This document shows, piece by piece, positions 18,463 through 27,814 of a DNA stretch of 64,000 nt. The DNA is taken from positions 92,842 through 156,841 of the forward strand of contig JBBQWZ010000007.1 in NCBI GenBank assembly GCA_038210135.1. The letters are read 5' to 3'. Made by a program: the position numbers and the translations under genes. The notes under the pieces were generated by a model, which did not search any database, was not told the DNA's origin, and saw only the letters and a program-made list of their open reading frames with translations. This stretch comes from JBBQWZ01 sp038210135 (GTDB lineage Bacteria; Acidobacteriota; Terriglobia; Bryobacterales; Bryobacteraceae). Within the stretch, counting starts at the first letter, position 1, and each line of letters opens with the position of its first letter.

Positions 18463-19014
18463 CTACGTGTTGGCCTTTTCCTTTTTGTTCAGGTCTTTGT
18501 TGTTGAGGTAGGACTGGCGGCTTTCCATTATCAGCTTGCGTGCTTCGACCGGTCCGCGCCAGCCGTCGATCTGCGTTTGCTTCCCTTCGAGTTCCTTATA
18601 GATGGTGAAAAAGTGCTCGATTTCGCGGCGCAAATGAGGCCAAATCTGATCGACCGAATGGATTTCCTGATAGCGCGGACTGCTGGTTGGAACCGCCAGC
18701 ACTTTCTGATCGCGCTCGAAGGAGTCCACCATTTCGAGCACGCCGAGCGCGCGGACTTCGATCATGCAGCCGGTAAAACTGGGCTCCGACATCAAGGTCA
18801 GGACGTCGAGCGGATCGCCGTCTTCGGCTAGCGTTCCCGGGACGAAGCCGTAATCGCCCGGATAATGGAGCGGCGAATAGAGTGGGCGATCGAGGCGGAA
18901 AAGGCCCAGCTTGCCGTCGTATTCATACTTATTCGGGCAGTTTTTCGGGATTTCGACGATCATCCGAATCTTCTCTGGGATCTCGGGCCCGGGATCTAGA
19001 TCGTACAAGTTCAT
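18463..19014 (-). CDS. ppa: Inorganic pyrophosphatase (family I)
   Basis: This soluble, Mg-dependent enzyme hydrolyses pyrophosphate. It has the family I signature EDGDPLDVL with the metal-binding Asp residues, and EYDGKLGLFRLDRPLYSP and YPGDYGFVPGT around the active site. Translation most likely starts at the ATG at 19014 (MNLYDLDPG), giving 183 residues, which matches the family. A GATACT hexamer lies 7 nt upstream, next to an AAGGG stretch. The gene is divergent from argF, with about 90 bp between the starts. Confidence 0.95.
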   Translation of the reverse strand: MNLYDLDPGPEIPEKIRMIVEIPKNCPNKYEYDGKLGLFRLDRPLYSPLHYPGDYGFVPGTLAEDGDPLDVLTLMSEPSFTGCMIEVRALGVLEMVDSFERDQKVLAVPTSSPRYQEIHSVDQIWPHLRREIEHFFTIYKELEGKQTQIDGWRGPVEARKLIMESRQSYLNNKDLNKKEKANT

Positions 19015-19052
19015 CCCTTTTAGTATCCGGCAACGGGCGGTCGGAATGCCCC

Positions 19053-19106
19053 TTGCGGGGATGGCCAATCGATGTATAATTATTCAGAGGAGTGAATAAA
19101 CATCCG
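19053..19106 (+). promoter_or_regulatory. argF promoter with overlapping ArgR-box-like operator
   Basis: A -35 TTGCGG (19053-19058), a 16-bp spacer and a perfect -10 TATAAT (19075-19080) lie upstream of argF. The palindrome TGTATAATTATTCA (19073-19086) matches the ARG-box core TGAATwwwwATTCA with one mismatch and covers the -10. A second, weaker half-conserved core TGAATAAACATCC follows at 19093-19105, with the cores 20 bp apart, as in tandem E. coli ARG boxes. argR is encoded 2.4 kb downstream. Repression by ArgR-arginine is inferred. Confidence 0.72.
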
Positions 19107-20063
19107 ATGGCTGCCGCGATCCATTCCGCTCCAGCGATACTTTCCCGCCGGCCGAGTTCGCACGCACACCTGATGGATTTGCGCAGCGACCTCGATCTCT
19201 CGCTGGCAGATCTGATCAAGCTGCTGGATCTGGCGGCCCAGGTGAAGGCGAATCCGGCGCGCTACGCGAACGCGCTGAGCGGCAAGTACCTCAGCCTCTT
19301 ATTTGAGAAGCCCTCGCTGCGGACGCGGATGACCTTCGAACTTGCGATCAAGCAACTGGGCGGCGACGCCGTGGTCAGTGTCGGGCCGATCGCCGAGCGC
19401 GAACCGGTGAAGGATGTTGCACGGAACCTGGATCGCTGGACCAACGGAATCGTAGCCCGAACTTTCTCGCAGCAGACCATCGACGAACTGGCGGAATGGT
19501 CATCGGTACCGGTGATCAACGCGTTGAGCGACCTGTATCATCCGTGCCAGATTCTGGCCGACATGCAGACGGTGAAGGAGCAGTTTGGCAAGTTCGACGG
19601 GCTGAAATTAGCCTTCGTCGGCGACGGAAATAACGTAGCGAATTCGCTGATGCTGACCGCGACGCGGCTCGGAATGGCGGTATCGATAGCGAGTCCGAAG
19701 GGGTTCGAGCCGAACGCGCGGATTGCGACGGAGGCGGCTCGAAACGCGTCCGCAGCGGTCCAGATCACGAACGATCCAGCGGAGGCGGTCAGCGGTGCGC
19801 ACGTTATTTACACGGATGTTTGGGCGAGTATGGGCCAGGAAGCGGAAGCCGAAGAGCGCAAGCGGATTTTCGCGCCGTTCCAGGTGAACGAAGAGCTGTT
19901 TACAAAGGCCAGGCCGGACGCCATATTCCTGCACTGCCTGCCCGCCAAGCGGGGCCAGGAAGTGACGGACGCGGTGATCGAATCGCCGCAATCGGTGGTG
20001 TTCGATCAGGCGGAAAACCGGCTGCACGCGCAAAAGGCCTTGCTGCTGATGTTGCTGAGCTAG
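19107..20063 (+). CDS. argF: Ornithine carbamoyltransferase
   Basis: This enzyme makes citrulline from ornithine and carbamoyl phosphate in arginine biosynthesis. It has the carbamoyl phosphate loop as FEKPSLRTRMTFE (SLRTR instead of the usual STRTR), HPCQILADMQT, the ornithine-specific DVWASMGQE loop, and HCLPAKRGQEV with the active Cys. The SMG loop separates it from aspartate carbamoyltransferase. Either ATG 19107 or GTG 19092 could start it; the AGAGGAG at 19086-19092 suits neither well. argH and argR follow in the same direction. Confidence 0.94.
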   Translation: MAAAIHSAPAILSRRPSSHAHLMDLRSDLDLSLADLIKLLDLAAQVKANPARYANALSGKYLSLLFEKPSLRTRMTFELAIKQLGGDAVVSVGPIAEREPVKDVARNLDRWTNGIVARTFSQQTIDELAEWSSVPVINALSDLYHPCQILADMQTVKEQFGKFDGLKLAFVGDGNNVANSLMLTATRLGMAVSIASPKGFEPNARIATEAARNASAAVQITNDPAEAVSGAHVIYTDVWASMGQEAEAEERKRIFAPFQVNEELFTKARPDAIFLHCLPAKRGQEVTDAVIESPQSVVFDQAENRLHAQKALLLMLLS

Positions 20064-20169
20064 CGTTCCAGCGCGCAAAATTCGTCAGTACACTAAAACG
20101 TTGAGAACGGCGGTGCAGGTCGAATGAGACTGTTGCGCCCGCTCGACTGCAGTATTGAAGGAAGGTCAG

Positions 20170-21537
20170 ATGAAATTGTGGGGTGGCCGATTTGAAGAGG
20201 GGCCCTCGGAAGTCTTCGAGCGATTTTCGGGGTCGCTGCATTTCGACAAGCGGCTGATAGAAGCGGACGTGCGGGGCTCGCAGGCCTTCGCCCGAGCGCT
20301 CGAACGGGTCGGAATCCTGACGGCCGGGGAACGCGAGACGTTGGTGAAGGCGTTCGACGCGATCCTGGCGGAATCGCGGACGGCGGCGTTCTATGAGGGC
20401 GCGGACGACGAAGACGTCCACACGTTGGTGATCCGTAAATTGAAGGACAAGGCGGGAGCGCTGGCGGACAAAATCCACACCGGACGCAGCCGCAACGAAC
20501 AGGTTTCGCTCGATACGCGGTTGTGGCTGCGCGGCGAAATCGATCGCACGCTGGAAGTTTTGACGGCGCTGATGCGGTCGCTGCTGGATCTGGCGCGTCG
20601 GTATCCGGACGCGGTGATTCCGGGCTACACGCACATGCGGCGGGCGCAGGCCGTGCTTTGGCCGCACTACCTGCTTGCGTATTTCGAAATGTTCGATAGG
20701 GATCGCGACCGGTTGCTGGATGCGCGCCGCCGCGTGAACGTGATGCCGCTCGGATCGGGCGCGCTGGCTGGTAGCGGATTCCCCTTTGACCGCGCGGCCA
20801 TCGCGCGGGACCTGGGGTTTGAATCGATCACGCGGAATTCGATGGACGTGTCGGGCGATCGCGACTTCGTGCTCGATTACCTTTACGCCGCCTCCACGAT
20901 CCTGCTTCATTTGAGCCGCATTGCAGAGGACTGGATTTTGTATTCGTCCGAAGAATTCGGTTGGATGGAATTAGGCGACGGCGTCACCAGCGGATCCAGC
21001 CTGATGCCACAGAAGAAAAATCCGGATTCGCTCGAATTGCTGCGCGGCAAATCGGGCCGCGTGTTCGGCGCCTTGACGTCGCTGTTCGTCACGATGAAGG
21101 GCCTGCCGATGACATACAACCGCGACATGCAGGAAGACAAGGAACAGTTGTTCGAAGCGGTAGATCAAACGCAGGGCGCGCTCGAGATGATGTGCGTCGT
21201 CGCTGCCTCTACGACAATCAAGCCGGCGATTCCTGAAGCGGCTGCTGCGGCGAGCTGGGTGGTTGCGACGGACCTGGCCGAAGCGCTGGCGCGTTCTGGC
21301 GTCGCGTTCCATCAGGCTCATAAAATCGTCGGACGGCTGGTGCTCGAAAGCGTCCGCGACAATCGTCAACCGGCGGATTGGACAGCGGAGCAGCTGGTGG
21401 CGTTCGCGCCCGAATTCAGGCCCGAGATGATCAAACTGATGTCGCCGCGCGAAGGCATGGCGAGCCGCGTGGTACCGGGCGGGACGGCTCCGTCGGCGGT
21501 CGGTAACGCGTTGAAGGAAGCCGCGGAACGGCTCTAG
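20170..21537 (+). CDS. argH: Argininosuccinate lyase
   Basis: This last enzyme of arginine synthesis splits argininosuccinate into arginine and fumarate. It is a fumarase/aspartase-fold homotetramer with the signature GSSLMPQKKNPD (mobile loop with catalytic Ser), the HTGRSRNEQVSLDTR segment and the YTHMRRAQ segment containing the catalytic His. The ATG at 20170 (MKLWGGRF) is preceded by GGAAGG at a good distance; an upstream TTG at 20155 is less likely. The 455 residues are normal. argR starts 4 bp after its stop. Confidence 0.97.
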   Translation: MKLWGGRFEEGPSEVFERFSGSLHFDKRLIEADVRGSQAFARALERVGILTAGERETLVKAFDAILAESRTAAFYEGADDEDVHTLVIRKLKDKAGALADKIHTGRSRNEQVSLDTRLWLRGEIDRTLEVLTALMRSLLDLARRYPDAVIPGYTHMRRAQAVLWPHYLLAYFEMFDRDRDRLLDARRRVNVMPLGSGALAGSGFPFDRAAIARDLGFESITRNSMDVSGDRDFVLDYLYAASTILLHLSRIAEDWILYSSEEFGWMELGDGVTSGSSLMPQKKNPDSLELLRGKSGRVFGALTSLFVTMKGLPMTYNRDMQEDKEQLFEAVDQTQGALEMMCVVAASTTIKPAIPEAAAAASWVVATDLAEALARSGVAFHQAHKIVGRLVLESVRDNRQPADWTAEQLVAFAPEFRPEMIKLMSPREGMASRVVPGGTAPSAVGNALKEAAERL

Positions 21538-21541
21538 AGTA

Positions 21542-21973
21542 ATGCAAAAAGGATTCCGGCACGGCCAAATTCTGAAGCTGATTCGCGCGAAGGCGATCCA
21601 CACGCAGGAACAGCTGGCGCAGGAGCTTCGAGCGGTTGGCGTGCCGGCGACGCAGGTGACTTTGTCGCGGGATATAAAGGAACTGGGCCTGGCGAAAACG
21701 GGCGACGGCTACCGGCAGATTGAGCCTGAGAATTCGGGGCCCGATATCGCGGACATGGCCGCTGAATTCCTGCAGGACGTCCGGGTGGCGCAGAATTTAG
21801 TGGTGCTGAAGACTTCCGTCGGGCACGCCAGTTCGATCGCGGTCGCACTCGATCAGGAAGATTGGCCGGAGATCACCGGCACGATCGCGGGCGACGATAC
21901 GGTGCTGGTGATCGCGCCGGATTCGAAGACGGCCGAAGGCTTGCGGCAAAAGCTGCTGAGCTACATTCGCTGA
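21542..21973 (+). CDS. argR: Arginine repressor
   Basis: This 143-residue protein has an N-terminal winged helix (QEQLAQELRAVGVPATQVTLSRDIKELGL, the family's conserved recognition region) and a C-terminal oligomerisation and arginine-binding domain with SSIAVALDQ and GTIAGDDTVL. It should bind ARG boxes as a hexamer when arginine is high. It is 4 bp behind argH and ends exactly at the next convergent gene, with no spacer. A box-like palindrome sits on the argF promoter, which suggests autoregulation of the cluster. Confidence 0.95.
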   Translation: MQKGFRHGQILKLIRAKAIHTQEQLAQELRAVGVPATQVTLSRDIKELGLAKTGDGYRQIEPENSGPDIADMAAEFLQDVRVAQNLVVLKTSVGHASSIAVALDQEDWPEITGTIAGDDTVLVIAPDSKTAEGLRQKLLSYIR

Positions 21974-22561
21974 TTAATCCTTAAGGATGTCGCCCCAGAC
22001 CACCTGATAGGCTTCGAGATCGCCGTCGAGATTTCGTCCGGCGCGAATGAAGACGCGGGAGTTGACGGTCGCGGTATCGACGCGTTGTCCGCCGTCGAAA
22101 TAGCGCGTATCCAGGCGCTTCATCAGCATGACGTCGCCGGTCCGCGTCTTGACGGTCACCGACTGGCTGTCCTGCCGCATGACGAGGCCGCTGAAGGTCA
22201 GATCGCCGCGCGGCGCGAAGCTTTCGGTCGGACTCGGAGCCGGACGCCAGCGCCGGCTTTTGAGCGTCGGATCGATCACGTGGACGGTGCGCGCGTAGCA
22301 GGTGTTCGAGCCGGGCTGGTGGTCGGCGACGACTTCCATCGTTTCGCCGATTGTGATATTCGACGCCGTGATCCGCTGATTCTCGCGCTCAAAGTAGGTG
22401 CGGAAATCGAAGCCGCACTTGTACACAACCTTGTCCGAGGTGCGCATTTCGAAGGTCGCGGCTCGAGCGAGCACCAGCTCTCCGCGCAGGATGCCGATGG
22501 GCGGTTCCACTTGTGCGAACGACGAGACGGCGGCGGCGATTCCCAGGACGAGCGCGCGCAT
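21974..22561 (-). CDS. Secreted protein of unknown function (DUF5666-like)
   Basis: This is an exported protein with a signal peptide (MRALVLGIAAAVSSFAQ) and a beta-rich mature part of about 180 residues. Segments such as FEMRTSDKVVYKCGFD, LTFSGLVMRQDSQSVTVKTRTG and ANSRVFIRAGRNLDG recall the small OB-like barrels in DUF5666 proteins, but I cannot confirm membership. The ATG at 22561 lies 7 nt after a perfect TATAAT (22569-22574 on this strand), so the transcript may start at the start codon. It converges on argR with no intergenic base. Confidence 0.6.
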   Translation of the reverse strand: MRALVLGIAAAVSSFAQVEPPIGILRGELVLARAATFEMRTSDKVVYKCGFDFRTYFERENQRITASNITIGETMEVVADHQPGSNTCYARTVHVIDPTLKSRRWRPAPSPTESFAPRGDLTFSGLVMRQDSQSVTVKTRTGDVMLMKRLDTRYFDGGQRVDTATVNSRVFIRAGRNLDGDLEAYQVVWGDILKD

Positions 22562-22613
22562 GAACATGATTATATAGAGAGCCATTTCCGCGCGTGGTTG
22601 TTACAATGGCGAA

Positions 22614-23654
22614 TTGACCACTGAGCTTTTGCGCGCGGGCCGCTGGTTTCTCGAATCCGGAATTCAGGAACCGAACGGCGGGGTGGCGCGCTACCATCGC
22701 ACCGACCAGCAACGGAACGCCGGGATTTCGACGGAAATCACGGGGTATGCGATCAGCGCGTTGGTTTATTTCAATAAAGCGACGGGCGAGCGGGAGTTTC
22801 TTGAAGCAGCGATCCGGGCGGCGGGCTATCTGACGGAAGTTGCCTGGGACGATAACGGCTCGACGATTCCGTTTGAGACGCTGGGCGAGGGCTCGAGGGG
22901 GTTCACGTACTTCTTCGATTGCGGAATCGTTGTGCGCGGCCTGCTGGCGCTATGGCGCGAAACGCAGCATCCGGATTTGCTCAATCGCGCGAAGCAGATC
23001 GCGCTCTCGATGGCTTTCGACTTCATGGGCGACGATTGTTTCCATCCGATTGTCGAGCTGCCTGAAAAACAGCCGCTGCCGCACGAGTCGCGCTGGTCCC
23101 GCATGCCAGGCTGCTATCAATTGAAGTCGGCTCTGGCGTGGCGAGATATCGCACACGCCGCGGGCGAGCCGCAGCCGATGCAGATGTGGCGGCAGATGCT
23201 GGCTTTTTCGCTGGCGACGCACGAAAGCTTTCTGCCGGGTGATGCGAATCCGGAAAAGGTGATGGACCGGCTCCACGCGTATTGTTATTTTCTGGAGGCG
23301 TGTTTGGCCGAGCCGGATTTCGAGGCTTGCCGGGATGCGCTGGCATTCGGAATCGCGAAAGTGGCGGCGCTGCTGCGCGAAATCCGGCCGCAATTCGAGC
23401 GATCGGATGTGAACGCGCAACTGTTGAGGGTTCGGATTCTGGCGGCAAGGGCGGAGATCGTCAGCTTGGATGAAGAGGCGGCGAAGGACGAGGCGGCGGC
23501 CATTCGGTCTTTTCAGCGGACGGATGGCGGATACTGGTTTGGCCGCAAGGCAGGCGCGTTTCTGCCGTTCTCGAATCCGGTTTCGACCGCGTTTTGCGCA
23601 CAGGCGCTGGCAATGTACGAGGGCCGCGAAACGACTCTTGCCGAACTGATCTAA
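22614..23654 (+). CDS. Alpha/alpha-toroid protein in glycan cluster, unknown enzyme
   Basis: This cytoplasmic protein of 346 residues is almost entirely alpha-helical, with regularly spaced pairs of helices (STEITGYAISALVYF, AAIRAAGYLTEVAW, QIALSMAFDFMG) typical of (alpha/alpha)6 barrels such as terpenoid cyclase or glycosidase folds. It ends with QRTDGGYWFGRKAG and a SNPVSTAFCAQALAMY helix. I cannot assign a substrate. It starts at TTG with TACAAT 6 nt upstream (22602-22607), and is followed by the GT fusion after 12 bp, so it is likely an accessory to that glycosyltransferase. Confidence 0.65.
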   Translation: MTTELLRAGRWFLESGIQEPNGGVARYHRTDQQRNAGISTEITGYAISALVYFNKATGEREFLEAAIRAAGYLTEVAWDDNGSTIPFETLGEGSRGFTYFFDCGIVVRGLLALWRETQHPDLLNRAKQIALSMAFDFMGDDCFHPIVELPEKQPLPHESRWSRMPGCYQLKSALAWRDIAHAAGEPQPMQMWRQMLAFSLATHESFLPGDANPEKVMDRLHAYCYFLEACLAEPDFEACRDALAFGIAKVAALLREIRPQFERSDVNAQLLRVRILAARAEIVSLDEEAAKDEAAAIRSFQRTDGGYWFGRKAGAFLPFSNPVSTAFCAQALAMYEGRETTLAELI

Positions 23655-23666
23655 TACGAAATTATC

Positions 23667-26354
23667 GTGCCTAACGCTGTCAAAATCCTGTTCGCCGCCG
23701 GGAGCCCGGCGACGATTCCGGGTGTCATTGACAAGCTGCGCGCCATCGAGCCGAACCTCCCGCTGATCGTCGTTTCCGAATTTCCAATCGCGCCGGAATT
23801 GGGCGAATGGATCGCGTACAACCCGTCCTGGAGCATCCGCGAGAACATCGCGTTTTGCAAGTCGAAGCTAGCCGGACGGCGTCTGCGGCTGGCGGCCACG
23901 ATTCTGGAGCCCCGAATTCCGCTGGGCAAATTGCGTGCGATGACGGCGATGATGGCGGCCCCGCACCGGCTGTTGGCGTTCAACGAAAACTACGATCATT
24001 TCCGGCTGCATCCGCGGAGCGCGGGTTCGATTGCGAAGCACGGATTGTGGCGCGCCAAGAATTGGATGCGGTTTCACACACGTCCCGGCGGCGGCGCCTA
24101 CACATGGTGGTGGCGGCTGCGGAATCCGAAAGCGATGGAGCGGCCACTTGCTTATCGCGTCGCGAAACTTGCCGGCGATTATTGCACACAGCGCAAGGCG
24201 CTGCGGGCGAGCCGTGCGTTCGCCGACCTGCCGGCGACGAAGGTGCCGGAAGGAATCAGCGTGGTGATTCCTTCGCGCAATGGCCGCGAATTGCTCGATG
24301 CCTGCTTGCCCAGGATCGAGGGCGCGTCGGAGATTATTGTCGTCGATAACGGCTCTAGCGACGGCACGGCAGACTGGCTGCGTGAGGAATTTCCGAACGT
24401 TGTCGTCGATGTAATTGCCGAGCCGCTTTCGTTCGCGAGCGCGGTGAATCGCGGCATCGCAAAAGCCCAGTTCTCGCATATTTGCCCGCTCAATAACGAT
24501 ATGGAAATAGAGCGCGGGTTTCTGGCCGCACTGCGCCGCGCGTTTGATGAAGTTCCGCACTTGTTCTGCGCAACGGCGCAGATTTTTTTTCCGCCCAACA
24601 AGCGCCGTGAGGAAACGGGCAAGGCCGTGATGCCGTGGCCGGAAAAGAATTCGACCGACTTTCCGCTGCGCTGCGAAATTCCCGCCGAAGGCGAAGACAT
24701 GAGCTACGTCCTCTATGGAAGCGGCGGCTGCTCGCTTTACGAAAGTCGCCGATTGCGCGCTCTCGTAGGCTTCGACACACTTTTTGAACCGGCCTACTGC
24801 GAGGATCTTGACCTGGGTGTTCGCGGCTGGCAACACGGGTGGCCTAGTGTGTTCGTCAGTGGAGCGCGAGTGCTGCACGGCCATCGCGCGACCACTTCGC
24901 GATACTTCACCGGGGATGAACTGGAGCGCATTCTCGAACGAAATTATCTGCGCTTTCTCGCTCGAACCATTCAGGAGCCGCGAGTGTTCGATCTCCTGTG
25001 GCGGCACGCGATCGACCGGCTGAATCTTCGGAACACGGCGGGTTCGACGGCTGCGCTCGCCGCCATGCACGAAGCGCGCCGCGCACCTTCCTGGATCCGG
25101 CTCACGAGCGGTGTGGCGGAGTCGGTTTTTCTGCCGCTGCTGACAGGCGCGGTCGCGGTTTTCCCTGGAACAGCGCCGCGCGACAAGCCGGTGGTGGTGG
25201 TCGCAAGCCCTTATCTTCCCTTCCCGCTTTCGCACGGCGGCGCGGTGCGAATGTTCAATTTGATGCGGCGGGCGGCGGCGGATTTCACGATGGTGTTGGT
25301 GGCGTGCGTGGATGAGCCGGTGGTGCCGAAAGAGCTGCTCGACATCTGCGCGGAGGTGGTCACGGTGCGCCGCACTGGCAGCCACGCGCGTCCGTCGTCG
25401 GCGCGGCCGGACGTGGTCGAAGAATTCGATCTTCCGGAATTCCACGCCGCGTTGAAGCAGACCTGCGACAAGTGGCAGCCCGCGATTGTGCAGTTGGAAT
25501 TCACGCAAATGGCGGTCTACGCCGAGGATTGCCCACCGGCCAAGACGGTGCTGGTCGAGCACGACATCACTTACGATCTGTACGCGCAAATGGTGCGGCG
25601 GAAGCCGGATTGGCAGACCCGCCAGGAGCACAAACGTTGGGTGAAATTCGAAAAGACGGCCTGGAAACAGGTGGACGTGGTCGTCACGATGTCGAAGCAG
25701 GACCGCAAGATGGTGGGCGGCGCGCGCCAGGTTTCGACTCTTGAAAATGGCGTTGACATTGAGCGTTTCAGCCCGTCTGAGGATCCCGCCGAGCCCAGCC
25801 GGATGCTGTTTATCGGCAGCTTCGCGCACCTTCCGAATCTCCTCGCGATGGAGTGGTTCCTGCGCGAGACGTGGCCGCTGCTGGCGCATCTGAAGCCGGT
25901 GCTGCACGTGATTTGCGGGTCAAAATATCAATATCATCTTGAGCGCTTCCGCGACCGCGCGACGCTGAACCTCGACCAGGCGGGCATCGAGGTCGAGGAT
26001 TTTGTTTCGGACGTGCGGCCCGCGTACCGGCGCGCCTTGGTGGTGATCGCGCCCCTGCTTGCGTCGGCCGGTACCAACATTAAAATCATGGAAGCGATGG
26101 CGATGGGTAAGGCGATTGTCAGCACCTCCGGCGGCGTCCACGGGCTGGATGTGAAAGACGGCACCGATGTGGTGATCGCCGATTCGGGGCATGAGATGGC
26201 GGCGGCGATCGGTGACTTATTTGTGAACGCCGACAAGCGCCGATTTCTGGAGCGACAGGCGCGCACGACCGCCGTCAGTCACTACGACTGGGACGCGATT
26301 GGGCAACGGCAGCGCGAGTTATACGAGCAGCTGATCAGGCCAGCGAAGCGCTAG
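23667..26354 (+). CDS. Fused glycosyltransferase: N-terminal unknown domain, GT2 domain, GT4 domain
   Basis: This 895-residue protein has three parts. Residues 1-195 have no family I recognise (KILFAAGSPATIPGV... start). Residues about 197-465 are a GT-A family 2 domain: GISVVIPSRNGRELL, IIVVDNGSSDGTADWL, and a DxD-like NNDME at 276-280. Residues about 505-895 are a GT-B family 4 domain: PYLPFPLSHGGAVRMF, a nucleotide-sugar binding AGTNIKIMEAMAMGKAIVS region. It should add two sugars to a surface glycan. The GTG start follows the toroid gene by 12 bp. The protein converges with a methyltransferase, overlapping by 4 bp. Confidence 0.88.
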   Translation: MPNAVKILFAAGSPATIPGVIDKLRAIEPNLPLIVVSEFPIAPELGEWIAYNPSWSIRENIAFCKSKLAGRRLRLAATILEPRIPLGKLRAMTAMMAAPHRLLAFNENYDHFRLHPRSAGSIAKHGLWRAKNWMRFHTRPGGGAYTWWWRLRNPKAMERPLAYRVAKLAGDYCTQRKALRASRAFADLPATKVPEGISVVIPSRNGRELLDACLPRIEGASEIIVVDNGSSDGTADWLREEFPNVVVDVIAEPLSFASAVNRGIAKAQFSHICPLNNDMEIERGFLAALRRAFDEVPHLFCATAQIFFPPNKRREETGKAVMPWPEKNSTDFPLRCEIPAEGEDMSYVLYGSGGCSLYESRRLRALVGFDTLFEPAYCEDLDLGVRGWQHGWPSVFVSGARVLHGHRATTSRYFTGDELERILERNYLRFLARTIQEPRVFDLLWRHAIDRLNLRNTAGSTAALAAMHEARRAPSWIRLTSGVAESVFLPLLTGAVAVFPGTAPRDKPVVVVASPYLPFPLSHGGAVRMFNLMRRAAADFTMVLVACVDEPVVPKELLDICAEVVTVRRTGSHARPSSARPDVVEEFDLPEFHAALKQTCDKWQPAIVQLEFTQMAVYAEDCPPAKTVLVEHDITYDLYAQMVRRKPDWQTRQEHKRWVKFEKTAWKQVDVVVTMSKQDRKMVGGARQVSTLENGVDIERFSPSEDPAEPSRMLFIGSFAHLPNLLAMEWFLRETWPLLAHLKPVLHVICGSKYQYHLERFRDRATLNLDQAGIEVEDFVSDVRPAYRRALVVIAPLLASAGTNIKIMEAMAMGKAIVSTSGGVHGLDVKDGTDVVIADSGHEMAAAIGDLFVNADKRRFLERQARTTAVSHYDWDAIGQRQRELYEQLIRPAKR

Positions 26355-27814
26355 AGCTTGATGGCGAACGCGGCGTAATCCAAGCCGCCGAAGAATTGCA
26401 GGCGCACGGATTCGGGCAGTTCGAGCAACGCGGGCATGTCCTCCCACGCCGGGTGCAGCCGTTCGATTTCGATTCGCCCGAATCCGGCTTCTCCGAGATA
26501 GAACGCGAGCAGCGCCGCGGGCACCGGACGCGTGTGCGTCGGATCGATATAGAAGTGCGTTGCGAAGATCGCGAGGCATTCCGGGTTCGGCGTTTCGAAT
26601 GCGACCAGCGCGCGGGATTTGGTTTTTCGCGCGAGAAGGGGAATCAACTCGGCGAGCTGCGCGGGCCGTAGGTGTTCGATCACTTGCGAGCAGTAGACTC
26701 CGCCCAGCGAGGCGTCGGGAGCACTCTCGAGATACGCGAAAAGATCCGCCTGCTCGATGTCGAGGCCGGCTTCGCGGCCAAGTGAAACCAGTTCCGCGTT
26801 GGCTTCGATGCCGCGCGCGGAAATGCCGGCTTCTTTCAAAGCGGCCAGCATTTCGCCGCGTCCGCAGCCCAGATCGAGGACGTTGGCCGCGCCGCGGAAG
26901 CGGTCCACATAGATGTTTTGCCGGCGCGCGATTTCTTCCTGCGAACCGCGAAAGCGCTCCGCGAATTTCAGCCAATCGATCGCGACATGACCGTTGCCGA
27001 CCGCGGGCGCCGAGGTAAATGTGGAAGGAGCCGCGGCCCGTTGCCGGACCAGCCGCAACTCGGCGTGGATCATCCGCTCATATTCCGCCCGGACCTGTTC
27101 GAGGTCCGCCCAAAGGCGCTTTTGCACGTCGATCGTGTTCTTCTCGAGCGTGTGGGTGAACTCAGTATGCTGCTTGGCGGCGAGGTCGCGGAAGTTCTGT
27201 TCAAGCAGCGTCACGCGAAGCTGAAAGGCGGTCTGCAATTCGCCAAGCGTCCGCAAAATATGGATTTCGCCTGAATTCTGGCGCTCCTCGTAACCGGCGC
27301 GCCACTCCTGCCAATTCCGGCGGATGTCGCCGAAATCCTGTTGCACCGCGCGCGTATCGCGGACGGCGGCGTCGATGCGAATCGCGTTTTCCAGATGGCG
27401 GGCGTCGGCGCGGGTGACAGCAATCTCGTGCTCAAAATGAGCGGCGAGCTGCGTCATGGCGCGATTCACTTCGCTGAGCGCTTCGATGGCCGACTGGGCG
27501 GATTCGGCGGACGCGCGGTTGAACTCCACTTGCTCGCGGACGTGCCAGTCGAGCGCGCGGGCGATCAATTTCTTGAAACTTTGCGCGATCGAATTCGCCA
27601 ATCCACCGGGACGCGGATTCACCTTGCCGATGGCTGCGACCTTGGCGTCCATCGCGTCGCGCGCGCGCACCAGCGGCATCAGGTCCGGCAGAGCGACTCC
27701 AGTGGAGCGGATTCCGCCGGACGGATGCTGGGCGCGCACGCGATCGCGCACCTCTTGAATGGCGGCGACGATTTCGTCTCCAGCCGGATCCGGCTGTGGA
27801 ACGGGACTAGCCAC
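26351..27814 (-). CDS. Coiled-coil SAM-dependent methyltransferase (surface glycan type)
   Basis: This 487-residue protein has a helical, Glu/Arg/Gln-rich N-terminal half with long coiled-coil-like heptads (residues about 60-290), then a class I methyltransferase domain (about 305-487) with the SAM-binding VLDLGCGRGEMLAAL, a YCSQVIEHL loop and ALVAFETPNPE. WbdD-like O-antigen chain terminators also join a methyltransferase to coiled coil, but no kinase domain is visible here. It overlaps queF by 8 bp, and its end overlaps the GT fusion on the opposite strand, so it probably belongs to the same glycan function. Confidence 0.8.
   Translation of the reverse strand: MASPVPQPDPAGDEIVAAIQEVRDRVRAQHPSGGIRSTGVALPDLMPLVRARDAMDAKVAAIGKVNPRPGGLANSIAQSFKKLIARALDWHVREQVEFNRASAESAQSAIEALSEVNRAMTQLAAHFEHEIAVTRADARHLENAIRIDAAVRDTRAVQQDFGDIRRNWQEWRAGYEERQNSGEIHILRTLGELQTAFQLRVTLLEQNFRDLAAKQHTEFTHTLEKNTIDVQKRLWADLEQVRAEYERMIHAELRLVRQRAAAPSTFTSAPAVGNGHVAIDWLKFAERFRGSQEEIARRQNIYVDRFRGAANVLDLGCGRGEMLAALKEAGISARGIEANAELVSLGREAGLDIEQADLFAYLESAPDASLGGVYCSQVIEHLRPAQLAELIPLLARKTKSRALVAFETPNPECLAIFATHFYIDPTHTRPVPAALLAFYLGEAGFGRIEIERLHPAWEDMPALLELPESVRLQFFGGLDYAAFAIKL

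Noticed and set aside
23868..25907. Long open frame of 679 codons antisense to the GT fusion
   Set aside because: It lies fully within a real gene on the opposite strand, is Arg/His-rich, shows no family motifs, and such antisense frames are common at high G+C.
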